This document shows positions 56,540 through 64,000 of a stretch of DNA of 64,000 bases, in pieces; position 1 is the first letter of the stretch, and every line of letters begins with the position of its first letter. The stretch is from an uncultured bacterium (GTDB lineage Bacteria; Desulfobacterota; Desulfovibrionia; Desulfovibrionales; Desulfovibrionaceae): assembly GCA_905214305.1 (NCBI GenBank), contig CAJMLK010000001.1:1-64000 (forward strand), given 5' to 3'. Under the pieces are notes generated by a model that had not been told where the DNA came from, did no database searches, and was given only the letters and a program-made list of their open reading frames with translations. The position numbers and the translations under genes are program-made.

Positions 56540-57435
56540 GTGCCCTGTGGGAAAACGAAAAATTCCGCCGCGTGGCCGGGCATGCCTGGAGACCGGGCGG
56601 CCTTGAGCTGACGGCACGTGGACTTATCCTGTGCCGGGAGCTTTGCGGTCTTTCGCCGGGGCATCTGGTGCTTGACCTTGGCTGTGGCCCCGGCGGAACC
56701 GTCAGGCTTTTGCAGGAGTCCGGCTATGTGGTTCTGGGGCTGGACAGGCAGGTGAGCCGCGCGGCCGACGGCAGCAGCCCCCTGCCGCAGACCGCTGAAA
56801 ACGGCGGGCATGGCTGGCGCCTTGCGCAGGCGGACATTGCCCGGCTGCCCTTGGCCGATGCTTGCGCTCAGGGCCTCGTGTGCGAATGCGTGCTTTCCCT
56901 GCTGCCGAACCCGATGCAGGTTTTACGCGCCTGTCTGCGTGTGCTGCGGCCCGGCGGCGTGCTGCTGTTCAGCGACCTTACACGGCGGGACGAAGGTGCT
57001 TCCGCCCCTGCCGCTGCAAGGTCCGGCACTGCGGAGCGCCGTGAGCGGGGCACATTTTTGTCCGGCCCGTGCGGTTCCGGCAAAATTTCGGTTTCGCCCG
57101 TGGCGCCCGCTTCGCCCATTGCCGATGGCCCGTGCGGCACGTCGTGCATGGACGGAGCGCGCACAGCCTCGTTGTGGGATGCGTATTTGCGTGAAGCAGG
57201 CTTTTGCGTGGTCCGCTACGAGGACCACAGCCGTGCGCTGGTGGAGCTTGCCGCGCGCATGCTCTGGTACGGCGAAGTTGAGCCGGGCTGTGTGCAGGAC
57301 TCGGCGCCCGCGTCTCCCGGCACTTCCGGCACTTCCGGTACTCCCGGCACTCCCGGCGGCTGCACCTGTTCTTTTTCCGGCAATGGGCGCAAGTTCGGCT
57401 ATGGATTATGGATAGCGCAAAAGGAGCAAGCATGA
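56536..57435 (+). CDS. SAM-dependent methyltransferase (DVU_1556-like)
   Basis: This 299-residue protein has the class I SAM motif VLDLGCGPGGTVRLLQ near residue 47, then LVCECVLSLLPNPMQVLRACLRVLRPGGVLLFSDL, the usual post-core pattern of small-molecule or cofactor methyltransferases. A Ser/Gly/Ala-rich insertion sits near 155-200. A Gly-Thr-Ser/Pro run near 260 comes from tandem 9-bp repeats (57320-57357). The substrate is unknown. ATGA overlaps join it to both neighbours. Confidence 0.82.
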   Translation: MSALWENEKFRRVAGHAWRPGGLELTARGLILCRELCGLSPGHLVLDLGCGPGGTVRLLQESGYVVLGLDRQVSRAADGSSPLPQTAENGGHGWRLAQADIARLPLADACAQGLVCECVLSLLPNPMQVLRACLRVLRPGGVLLFSDLTRRDEGASAPAAARSGTAERRERGTFLSGPCGSGKISVSPVAPASPIADGPCGTSCMDGARTASLWDAYLREAGFCVVRYEDHSRALVELAARMLWYGEVEPGCVQDSAPASPGTSGTSGTPGTPGGCTCSFSGNGRKFGYGLWIAQKEQA

Positions 57436-57896
57436 ATCCAATGATGATGGAACTTCTGCCTCTGGTGCATGAGGGCTACTGTTGCAGCCAGCTGCTGGTT
57501 CTGCTCATGCTTCAGGCACGGGACGAGGAAAATCCCGGACTGGTGCGGGCTGCGCAGGGCCTGTGCCACGGCATCGGCCAGTCTGACGGCCCCTGCGGTC
57601 TGCTTACGGGCGGGGCGTGCGCGCTGGCGCTGGTGGCGGGCAAGGGCGCGGCTCATGAAACGCCGCACGCCATGCTTACGCCTCTGCTCAATGAGTATGC
57701 CTCGTGGTTTTATGAGCGCACCGGCCCCTACGGCGGCCAGAGTTGCGGTCAGGTGGCTGCCGGGCTTGGCGCGCTTTCCGGCGGGGCGGGCGAAATGCCC
57801 AACCCCGTCGCGTGTGGCGATCTGCTGGCTGAATGCTGGGGAAAAATTATGGAACTCGTCCAGAGCTATGATCTGGACATCATGCCCGCGTCATGA
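57432..57896 (+). CDS. C-GCAxxG-C-C family protein (DVU_1555-like)
   Basis: This 154-residue protein has the family Cys pattern: GYCCSQLLV, then GPCGLLTGGACALAL, SCGQVAAGLG and NPVACGDLLAECWGKI. Relatives are found beside redox and radical SAM genes and probably bind a metal or FeS cluster. Both ends overlap neighbours by ATGA. Confidence 0.82.
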   Translation: MNPMMMELLPLVHEGYCCSQLLVLLMLQARDEENPGLVRAAQGLCHGIGQSDGPCGLLTGGACALALVAGKGAAHETPHAMLTPLLNEYASWFYERTGPYGGQSCGQVAAGLGALSGGAGEMPNPVACGDLLAECWGKIMELVQSYDLDIMPAS

Positions 57897-59518
57897 TTCT
57901 GCATCGCACACAAAGCCTGTGCCCGGTCTGTCTGCGCCGGGTGGATGCCGTCTACGCGCGGGCCGAGGAAGACCCTTGTTGCGTGGAACTGCGCAAGACC
58001 TGCCCCGACCACGGTGCGTTCCGCGTGCCTGTGTGGCGTACTGCCCCGGTGGGCGTTTCGGCTGCACCGGGCATGGACGCTGTTCCTGATTTCGAGAGCT
58101 GGTCGAGGCCCAAAAGCCCGTCCTATCCGCTGCATCCGCGTACGGCCCTTGATCAGGGCTGTCCCTTTGACTGCGGTCTGTGCCCGGCGCATGCCCAGCA
58201 CACCTGTACGGGCCTTGTGGAAGTGACCATGCGCTGCAACATGGCCTGTCCTGTCTGCTATGCGGGGGCCGGGGGCGACGTCGGTGCGGGCGCGGTCGGG
58301 GGCGGCCCCCATGCGGGCGTAACCGGGGCCTGCCCCGACGCTGTGGGCCGCGCCCGGCTGGCTGATCCCGATCTTGAGTGTCTTGCCACCCAGATGGATG
58401 CGCTTAAAACCGCGTCCGGGCCGTGCAATGTACAGATTTCCGGTGGCGAACCTACGGTGCGCGAAGACCTGCCCGCCATTATCGCCCTTGCGCGGGAGCG
58501 GGCTTTCGGCCTTGTGCAGGTCAATACCAACGGCCTGCGTCTGGCCGAAGAAAAAGGCTATGCCGAAACATTGCGGCAGGCCGGTCTGGACTCGGTCTAT
58601 CTGCAGTGGGACGGCGTAAGCGAGGCGACGTTCATGAAACTGCGCGGGCGGCCCTGTCTGGACTTCAAGCGTCGTGCCGCGGCGGCCTGCGCCGCTGCCG
58701 GTTTGGGGGTGGTGCTGGTGGCTACCCTTGTGCGTGGTGTCAATGACGGCGAAGTGGGGGATCTGCTGCGTCTGGCCTTGCGCCTTGGTCCTGTGGTGCG
58801 CGGCCTGCACATGCAGCCCGCAGCGTTTTTCGGTCGTTACCCCTGGCAACTGGAAGAAGCCCCCAGGCTCACCCTGCCCGAAGTGATGGCCCGTATTACC
58901 GAGCAGGCACCGGAACTGGTGCGCGCCAGGCACTTTCACCCGCCGGGCTGTGAAAACGAACTGTGCTCGTTCAGCGCCGTGTACCGCCGTGTGGACGGTG
59001 GACCAGTGTCAGCCGGTCTGACGGACGCGTCTGCTTCCGGCGCAGATGCTGCGGCAGCACCTGCGCTGCAATGGCTGGCGCATGAGGGACAGCCGTGCTG
59101 TTCGCCCCGGCCGCCGTCTGCTTGCGGCGCAAGCGCCGAAGCTGCTCCTGTGCCGCCCACAGCGCAGGAAGGCGCGCGCAAGGCCAGACAATTTGTGGCC
59201 ATGCACTGGCGCGGCGACAGCGCTGGGGACGCGGAGCCAGCCACGGGGGCGGGCAAAAGCAGTGAAGACTGCTGTGGTCAATCCGCTTTGGCCCCGGCCG
59301 ATCAGGACGGCTTCAGCCGCTTCCTGTCCCGCGCCGGAACCGGGCAGCGCTTCACCCTGTCGGCCATGGCCTTTCAGGATGCCCTGAGCCTTGACATCGA
59401 GCGCGTGCGGGGCTGCTGCATACATGTGCTGCGGCGTGACGGACGCATGATTCCGTTTTGTCTGCACAATCTCACGGCGCGAAACGGCGCGCGCCTGTAT
59501 GCGGAGGATGTTTCATGA
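57893..59518 (+). CDS. Radical SAM protein of the TrsS/MJ0619-like type
   Basis: This 541-residue protein has an N-terminal zinc-binding part (CPVC at 10-13, DPCCVELRKTCPDHG) and a Cys-rich preamble C90-x3-C94-x2-C97 with C105. The radical SAM cluster is RCNMACPVCYAG (C115, C119, C122). NVQISGGEPTVREDLP and LVQVNTNGLRL follow. The C-terminus carries FCLHNLTARNGARLY. It resembles methyl-transferring radical SAM enzymes that act on pterins and related rings; TrsS relatives can be selenoproteins, but here all positions I see are Cys. Two low-complexity insertions are present. It overlaps both neighbours by ATGA. Confidence 0.85.
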   Translation: MILHRTQSLCPVCLRRVDAVYARAEEDPCCVELRKTCPDHGAFRVPVWRTAPVGVSAAPGMDAVPDFESWSRPKSPSYPLHPRTALDQGCPFDCGLCPAHAQHTCTGLVEVTMRCNMACPVCYAGAGGDVGAGAVGGGPHAGVTGACPDAVGRARLADPDLECLATQMDALKTASGPCNVQISGGEPTVREDLPAIIALARERAFGLVQVNTNGLRLAEEKGYAETLRQAGLDSVYLQWDGVSEATFMKLRGRPCLDFKRRAAAACAAAGLGVVLVATLVRGVNDGEVGDLLRLALRLGPVVRGLHMQPAAFFGRYPWQLEEAPRLTLPEVMARITEQAPELVRARHFHPPGCENELCSFSAVYRRVDGGPVSAGLTDASASGADAAAAPALQWLAHEGQPCCSPRPPSACGASAEAAPVPPTAQEGARKARQFVAMHWRGDSAGDAEPATGAGKSSEDCCGQSALAPADQDGFSRFLSRAGTGQRFTLSAMAFQDALSLDIERVRGCCIHVLRRDGRMIPFCLHNLTARNGARLYAEDVS

Positions 59519-60921
59519 GCGGCCGTTACGTTTTCGGCGGTGCGCGCGGCGGCAGAAGACCGGCTTCGGGCCGCGCCGTGGCAGCCAGCAATCCTGTGGA
59601 TGCATGGCTGGCAGGGCTGTGCGGTGTGCGGGAACATGACTCCACCGCCCTTGTGGCGGCACTTGCCGAGGCTCGCAAGGAGGCCCTGGCCCGCACCCTG
59701 GCCCATGCCGCTGCCCACAGCGCCTTTTACGCCCATCGTCTGACCGGGCATGACCTCAGGACGTACAGCCCTGAAAACATGCGCGGCCTGCCCTTTACCA
59801 CTGCCGATGACCTTGCCCGCTGGCAGGATTTTCTATGCGTGTCGCAGGGGGCTGTGCGGCGCATGGTCACGCTGCACACGTCAGGCACAACGGGTTGTCC
59901 CAAGCGTCTGGCCTTTACGGATGCGGATCTGGCGCGCACACAGGACTTTTTTCGCGCGGGCATGTCACAGCTCGTGGGCGCGGGACAAAAACTGGCCGTG
60001 CTGCTGCCGGGGGCCGAACGGCCCGACGGTGTGGCCGATCTGCTGCGGCAGGCCCTGCATCCCGGCGGGGTTCAGGTCTGTTGCCCGCCGCCGCAATTGC
60101 TGGCAGCGGCGGAGCCGGAAGCCGGGGTGGCGGCCCGCGTCCCCCAGAACGGAGAGGCTGCCGACGCGAGCGCCGGAGCCGTTGAGGCTTTGAGCGCCGA
60201 GCTTGCCGGGCAGCAAGACGCAGGGCAGGCGCAGCCTCCTGCTGCGGGAGTGCCGGGTCGCTGCGCGCGCGCTGCCGCGCCAGCATCAGCCGTTGCGGCC
60301 AAGGGAATACGGGAGGAACTGGCACACTGGCTGACGGAAACCGGCGCGCACTGTCTGGTGGCGACTCCGGGCCAGCTTGAGGGGCTGCTGCGCTATTTTC
60401 CCAACAGCGGGCCGCCCGGGCTGCGCGGTCTGCTCAGCAGCGCGGACAGGCTTGATCCGGTCTTGCGTCATGTGCTTGCCAGCGTGTGGAGCTGTACTGT
60501 GCTCGATCATTACGGCCTGACGGAAATGGGCTACGGCGGAGCTGTGGAATGCCCGGCGCACGACGGATATCATTTGAGAGCATTGGATATGATTGTGGAA
60601 ATTGTGGATTTTTGCGGCGATGAACCGTTGCCGCCCGGCGAAGCGGGCGAGGTGGTCATCACTACGCTTGAGCGCGAAGCCATGCCCCTTATCCGTTATC
60701 GCACAGGGGATGTGGCAAGCCTGCTGTCGGCTCCCTGCGGCTGTGGCAGTCCGTTGCCGCGGCTTGGCCCTGTGCTTGGCAGGCTGGAGCGCTGTGGCGG
60801 GCGTATGCGGGTGGTGAGCCTGCCCAAAGGTGGCCGCAGTCCGGCGGCTGGCGCGGGGCGGCGAACTGGCGCGGCTGGTGTGGCTGATGCGCCCCACTGT
60901 CTTCTGGGAGACTGGGCTTGA
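59515..60921 (+). CDS. PaaK-like adenylate-forming enzyme (DVU_1553-like)
   Basis: This 468-residue protein is an ANL-superfamily member with the AMP-binding loop LHTSGTTGCPKRLAF, DHYGLTEMGYGG and IRYRTGDVASLL. It lacks a full-length C-terminal lid and resembles phenylacetate-CoA ligase. An Ala/Gln/Pro-rich insertion interrupts the middle (about 195-265). Its substrate is unknown; adenylation of a carboxylate in a cofactor pathway is plausible. It overlaps neighbours by ATGA. Confidence 0.85.
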   Translation: MSGRYVFGGARGGRRPASGRAVAASNPVDAWLAGLCGVREHDSTALVAALAEARKEALARTLAHAAAHSAFYAHRLTGHDLRTYSPENMRGLPFTTADDLARWQDFLCVSQGAVRRMVTLHTSGTTGCPKRLAFTDADLARTQDFFRAGMSQLVGAGQKLAVLLPGAERPDGVADLLRQALHPGGVQVCCPPPQLLAAAEPEAGVAARVPQNGEAADASAGAVEALSAELAGQQDAGQAQPPAAGVPGRCARAAAPASAVAAKGIREELAHWLTETGAHCLVATPGQLEGLLRYFPNSGPPGLRGLLSSADRLDPVLRHVLASVWSCTVLDHYGLTEMGYGGAVECPAHDGYHLRALDMIVEIVDFCGDEPLPPGEAGEVVITTLEREAMPLIRYRTGDVASLLSAPCGCGSPLPRLGPVLGRLERCGGRMRVVSLPKGGRSPAAGAGRRTGAAGVADAPHCLLGDWA

Positions 60922-62285
60922 ACATGCATGGATTGATTCTGGCCGCTGGGCAGGCTTCGCGCATGGGGCGCTGCAAGGCTCTGCTGCCATTGGCGCTCGG
61001 CCCCGGCGGACGCGACTGCACGGCTCTGGAAGGGCTGGCGCGCCTTTTTCGTGAGTCGGGCATTTCACGGATAACTGTTGTTACGGGCTTTCATGCGGAA
61101 TGCGTAGAAGCGGCGGCACGGGACCTCGGCCTTGCGGTTGTGCGTAATCCCCGCCCTGAAGACGGCATGTTTTCTTCCGTATGTGCGGGACTTGAAGCCA
61201 TCTGCGGCGACAACAGCGCTTCTGGCACTTCAGAAACTTCCGGCGTACAGGGCGGGCCGGACGCTGTTCTGGTGCAGCCCGTGGATGTGCCGCTGGTGCG
61301 CCCCATGACGTTGCAGGCCCTGTCTGAAGCCCGCGCAGCGGATCAAGAATGCGTACTTGTGCCCGCATTTGCGGGTGAGGAGGGGCATCCGCCATTGCTG
61401 CCCGGCCGTTATCTGCATCAGGTGCTGCGCCACGCGCATGCCGGTGGCAAAGGGGGCCTGCGCGGCGCTCTGGAGGACCTGCCCGTGCGGCAGGTCGCCG
61501 TGGCGGACAGCCTTGTGCTGCCCGATATGGACAGGCCCGAGGATTACGAGAGCCTGCGGATTCTGGCGCCGCACAGGGAAGCCCTGTGGCCGTGCGAGGC
61601 TGCGGAATTGTTGCGCCTGCACAATGTGCCTGAAAAAGGCGTGCGCCACGGCAGGGCTGTGGGCGTTGTTGCCGCGGCATTGGCAAAGGCTCTGGCGCAG
61701 GCCCGGCGGGCATGCCAGACGCCGGGAGTGCCGCACAATGAGCAGAGGCCCCTCAGCCCCGGCCTTGCTCTGGCCGGAGGGCTGCTGCACGACATCTGCA
61801 AGGGCGAAAAGGGTCATGAATCGGCTGCCGGGCGTCTGCTGCGCCATCTGCGCCTGCCTGTGATGGCGCGTCTGGTGGAGGATCATCGTGATCTGAGCCT
61901 GCCGGACGATGAGGCCATCACGGAACGTGAACTTGTCTTTCTGGCTGACAAATACTGCTATGGGGCAAGTTTTGTGCCGGTGCGGCGGCGCTTTGAACAA
62001 AAGCTGGAAATTTTCGCTTCTGATCCGGTGGCGGTCACGGCCATCAGGGGGCGACTTGCGCGCGCTCTGGCACTGGAAGAGCGGCTGGCGGGCGAGCTGG
62101 CCTGCGGGGCGGCGTGTGAACGGGCGCACGAACGGGCGAGTGGACGGGCGAGTGAATGGGCGAGTGGGCAGGCACACGAACGGACGCATTGCGAAAATCT
62201 TTCGGCAGATGTGGCCCGGACCGCTCTGGAACGTCTGGCGGCAGAAAAGGCTGCCGGGCCAGAGCAAAAGGCCGCCACGGCCTGA
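60918..62285 (+). CDS. MocA-like nucleotidyltransferase fused to an HD domain (DVU_1551-like)
   Basis: This 455-residue protein has an N-terminal NTP-transferase domain: LILAAGQASRMGRCKALLPL (3-22), VTGFHAECVEAAARDLGL and LVQPVDVPLVRP. It is related to MocA, which makes molybdopterin cytosine dinucleotide. The C-terminal domain has LAGGLLHDICKGEKGHESAAG and VEDHRDLSLP, an HD phosphohydrolase. A tail rich in ERASGRAS-like repeats (from tandem 12-bp repeats at 62110-62190) follows. The fusion could make and recycle a nucleotide cofactor. It overlaps the preceding gene by ATGA. Confidence 0.85.
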   Translation: MNMHGLILAAGQASRMGRCKALLPLALGPGGRDCTALEGLARLFRESGISRITVVTGFHAECVEAAARDLGLAVVRNPRPEDGMFSSVCAGLEAICGDNSASGTSETSGVQGGPDAVLVQPVDVPLVRPMTLQALSEARAADQECVLVPAFAGEEGHPPLLPGRYLHQVLRHAHAGGKGGLRGALEDLPVRQVAVADSLVLPDMDRPEDYESLRILAPHREALWPCEAAELLRLHNVPEKGVRHGRAVGVVAAALAKALAQARRACQTPGVPHNEQRPLSPGLALAGGLLHDICKGEKGHESAAGRLLRHLRLPVMARLVEDHRDLSLPDDEAITERELVFLADKYCYGASFVPVRRRFEQKLEIFASDPVAVTAIRGRLARALALEERLAGELACGAACERAHERASGRASEWASGQAHERTHCENLSADVARTALERLAAEKAAGPEQKAATA

Positions 62286-62357
62286 AGGCAGAAGTAAAAG
62301 GGCGCAGCCCTTGCCCGTCTTTGCCCGGGCTGTTACAGGGAACAAGGAGATATCTTG

Positions 62358-62939
62358 ATGAACGGCATGTGGCTCGTGCGGCACGGCGCTTTGCCGCCCA
62401 ATCCCGATCGGCGCATTGTGGGCAACCGCGATATCCCGCTCAGTGATGCGGGGCGCAATCAGATACGGCGTCTGGCCCGCGATTTCATGCCTGCCTTGGC
62501 GGGAAGACTGGCGGCAGTGGTTAGCTCGGACCTGGGGCGCTGCCGCGAAACCACGTCCATTCTTCTGACCGGAAATGAATGGGCCGCCAGCCCGCCCCCT
62601 GTGCATGCCGAACCGGGCCTGCGCGAAATAGATATGGGCCTGTGGCAGGGCCTGACCAGAGAGGAGATCGAGCAGCGCTTTCCCGGCCAGTACCAGATGC
62701 GCGGCAACGATTTTGCCCGCTTCCGGCCGGAGGGGGGTGAGAGTTTCACCTGTTTGCAGGAGCGTGCCCTTGAAGCCGTGGAGCGCTGGCGGAGGCAGTA
62801 TCCCGAAGGCGTTTTGCTTGTGGTGGCACATGCGGGCGTCATACGTTCGTTGCTGGCCCACTATATGGCCCTGCCCATTGAAGAGGCGCTGAACATTCCG
62901 CAGGAGTATGGCTGCCGGACATTTGTGCCGGAATGGTAA
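62358..62939 (+). CDS. Histidine-phosphatase family protein
   Basis: This 193-residue protein has the phosphatase LVRHGALPPN with the catalytic His in RHG, a second element GLREIDMGLWQG and VVAHAGVIRS. It resembles CobC/phosphoglycerate-mutase-like phosphatases. AAGGAG precedes the ATG by nine bases; a TTG one codon upstream is also possible. It is 72 bp after the nucleotidyltransferase and ends the run. Confidence 0.85.
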   Translation: MNGMWLVRHGALPPNPDRRIVGNRDIPLSDAGRNQIRRLARDFMPALAGRLAAVVSSDLGRCRETTSILLTGNEWAASPPPVHAEPGLREIDMGLWQGLTREEIEQRFPGQYQMRGNDFARFRPEGGESFTCLQERALEAVERWRRQYPEGVLLVVAHAGVIRSLLAHYMALPIEEALNIPQEYGCRTFVPEW

Positions 62940-62970
62940 CCGGCATGAGGCCGCGGCACGTCTGAGCATT

Positions 62971-63050
62971 CTGGGGCAGATTAGCTTTGAGAATGCACAT
63001 TCTCAAAGTTTAAGACATCCTCGCTTCGGGCCTGACCGCGCGAGCAGGCA
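62971..63050. repeat. Left half of a dispersed palindromic element
   Basis: GGGGCAGATTAGCTTTGAGA, GCACATTCTCAAAGTTTAAG and the GACCGCGCGAGCAGGCAG middle match the left half of the 15126 copy. The right half is absent here. The remaining bases to 63194 show no gene. Confidence 0.65.
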
Positions 63051-63194
63051 GCTCTGCTGTCCTCCCCCGTAACGTTCTTTGCCGTAACGGCTGAAGCTGC
63101 GCGTGCTCCTTTTTTGTGGAGGCAACTGCCCCGGCGGTCACAAACCGTGCAGGGCCTGCGGCGCCACGGCCGGGGCCGGCGGTCTGCACAGCGG

Positions 63195-63746
63195 TCAGCA
63201 CAGTTGCAACTTGACGCCATCATTGTCAAAAATCTGTATGCTCAGTGATATGTATTTTTCTGCCAGCACGGGAGCAGCAACGTCGAGCGAAAGACGGCGC
63301 AGATCTTCAAGGCTGAAGCCGGTCAGCCAGCGGGCCGCTTCAAGGCCCGGAAGGGCCAGTTCCGCCATGGGCGTCAGCAGCACGGCCGGGCAGGTCTTGT
63401 AGGCATACAGGCGGCCATTGGCGAGCACAAAAGGAAAGAGGCCGCAGGCCAGGGGCCGCTGCTGGCGTGGCAGGCCACACCCGTGAGGCGTACACGCCTT
63501 GCAGCCGCGCCCATCCATATAGGCGGTGTGGCCGTCAAGCATGTAAAAATCTTTTTCCATATCCGCGTGCAGCTGCCGGGACAGCAGGGGCATGGGGAAA
63601 GGTTCGTTGGAGTCCTGTGGGCCGCAGCAATAGCGGCAGTCACGACAATAGCCGTTTTGCAGCCAGCCGCCGCGCCAGCGCAGTATCCTGCGGCGTGGAA
63701 AAAGACCGCGCCATTTTTCAAGATAATCCCAGAATCCTTTTTTCAT
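63195..63746 (-). CDS. YkgJ-like cysteine-cluster protein
   Basis: This 183-residue protein has YCRDCRYCCG, GCKACTPHGCGL, RPLACGLFPF and KTCPAVLL, the Cys set of the YkgJ (CxxCxxCC) family, thought to bind a metal or FeS cluster. It is not part of the plus-strand run. A half-element lies on each side. Confidence 0.85.
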   Translation of the reverse strand: MKKGFWDYLEKWRGLFPRRRILRWRGGWLQNGYCRDCRYCCGPQDSNEPFPMPLLSRQLHADMEKDFYMLDGHTAYMDGRGCKACTPHGCGLPRQQRPLACGLFPFVLANGRLYAYKTCPAVLLTPMAELALPGLEAARWLTGFSLEDLRRLSLDVAAPVLAEKYISLSIQIFDNDGVKLQLC

Positions 63747-63847
63747 GCTCGTCTCCGGGGCTTGCGCGACCGCTCGGGCGGTTCACGCTGTGGCCCCTCT
63801 TCTTCAGTGCGCAGCCGGACAAAGCCGTTGATGCGCGTTCTTTTTTG

Positions 63848-63894
63848 GCGGGCTCACGAAGCCGCCAGTGCAATTTCAACGTAAAATTACTCTA
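63848..63894. repeat. Right half of a dispersed palindromic element
   Basis: GGCTCACGAAGCCGCCAGTG, CAATTTCAACGTAAAATTAC and TCTA match the right end of the reference copy with few changes. Its last three bases are the stop codon of the minus-strand transporter gene. Confidence 0.65.
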
Positions 63895-64000
63895 GCTCAA
63901 ATGCAAAAGGGCCATGCCCGTCATGAGCAGAGCCATGCCCGCAAAGGCGCAGGGGCGCAGCTTCTGGCTGAAAAAAAGCCAGCCGCCCAGCGAGGTCCCC
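63892..64000 (-). CDS. EamA/DMT-type transporter, C-terminal end only
   Basis: About 36 residues are visible on the minus strand, ending in GMALLMTGMALLHLS. They form a membrane helix typical of the last helix of EamA transporters. The rest lies outside the window. Its TAG stop is the end of the adjoining half-element. Confidence 0.6.
   Translation of the reverse strand, partial: GTSLGGWLFFSQKLRPCAFAGMALLMTGMALLHLS

Overview
The window looks like a chromosomal segment of a sulfate-reducing deltaproteobacterium of the Desulfovibrio desulfuricans group. The main evidence is the 907-residue molybdenum aldehyde oxidoreductase (Mop), which matches the Desulfovibrio gigas/desulfuricans enzymes as I remember them almost throughout. 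A four-cysteine hybrid-cluster protein, a B12-dependent (class II) ribonucleotide reductase, an Fe-S type PurF and GC-rich coding sequence agree with this. No rRNA, tRNA, CRISPR array or transposase gene was seen.

Layout. 0.1-9.6 kb: a membrane protein, a sugar-nucleotide epimerase, a U32 peptidase-family protein, a TrmN6-like methyltransferase and a large EndoQ-UvrD fusion. 10-13.9 kb: an NlpC/P60 lipoprotein, a MerR-like regulator, and a receiver/DsbA pair. 14.1-16.8 kb: the chromosome-partitioning genes parA and parB with a near-consensus parS, separated by an inverted zinc-finger gene. 17-35.4 kb: a long minus-strand housekeeping block (rsmB-like, DUF116, fmt, def, aspS, hisS, purF, lipoprotein, gyrA, gyrB, dnaN, dnaA). 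35.4-36.0 kb: a probable origin region with DnaA-box-like sites, T-rich DNA and an 11-bp tandem repeat. Housekeeping genes point away from it on both sides. 36-43 kb: plus-strand genes (M23 peptidase, a small protein, nrdJ, a YdjM-like protein, a membrane protein). 44-47 kb: a nitrosative-stress group (Crp/Fnr regulator, cupin, hcp). 47-49.5 kb: envelope genes (SLBB export protein, small lipoprotein). 49.7-63 kb: a MoeA-like gene and mop, followed by eight tightly packed genes. Then come a YkgJ-like cysteine-cluster protein and the edge of an EamA transporter.

The most interesting part is the run after mop. It encodes an FeS/flavin/CCG redox protein, a zinc-ribbon protein, a SAM methyltransferase, a C-GCAxxG-C-C protein, a radical SAM protein, a PaaK-like adenylating enzyme, a MocA-like nucleotidyltransferase fused to an HD domain, and a histidine phosphatase. 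Seven of these overlap by ATGA junctions. This looks like an uncharacterised cofactor-building or cofactor-modifying pathway serving the neighbouring molybdenum enzyme.

The intergenic DNA is full of a palindromic, TA-flanked element of about 150 bp, in full and degraded copies. In five places the TA(G) end of the element is exactly the TAG stop codon of the neighbouring gene. This suggests insertion at stop-codon TA dinucleotides with the stop rebuilt by the element. A second GC-rich repeat occurs twice and keeps the same nested hairpin with compensating base changes.
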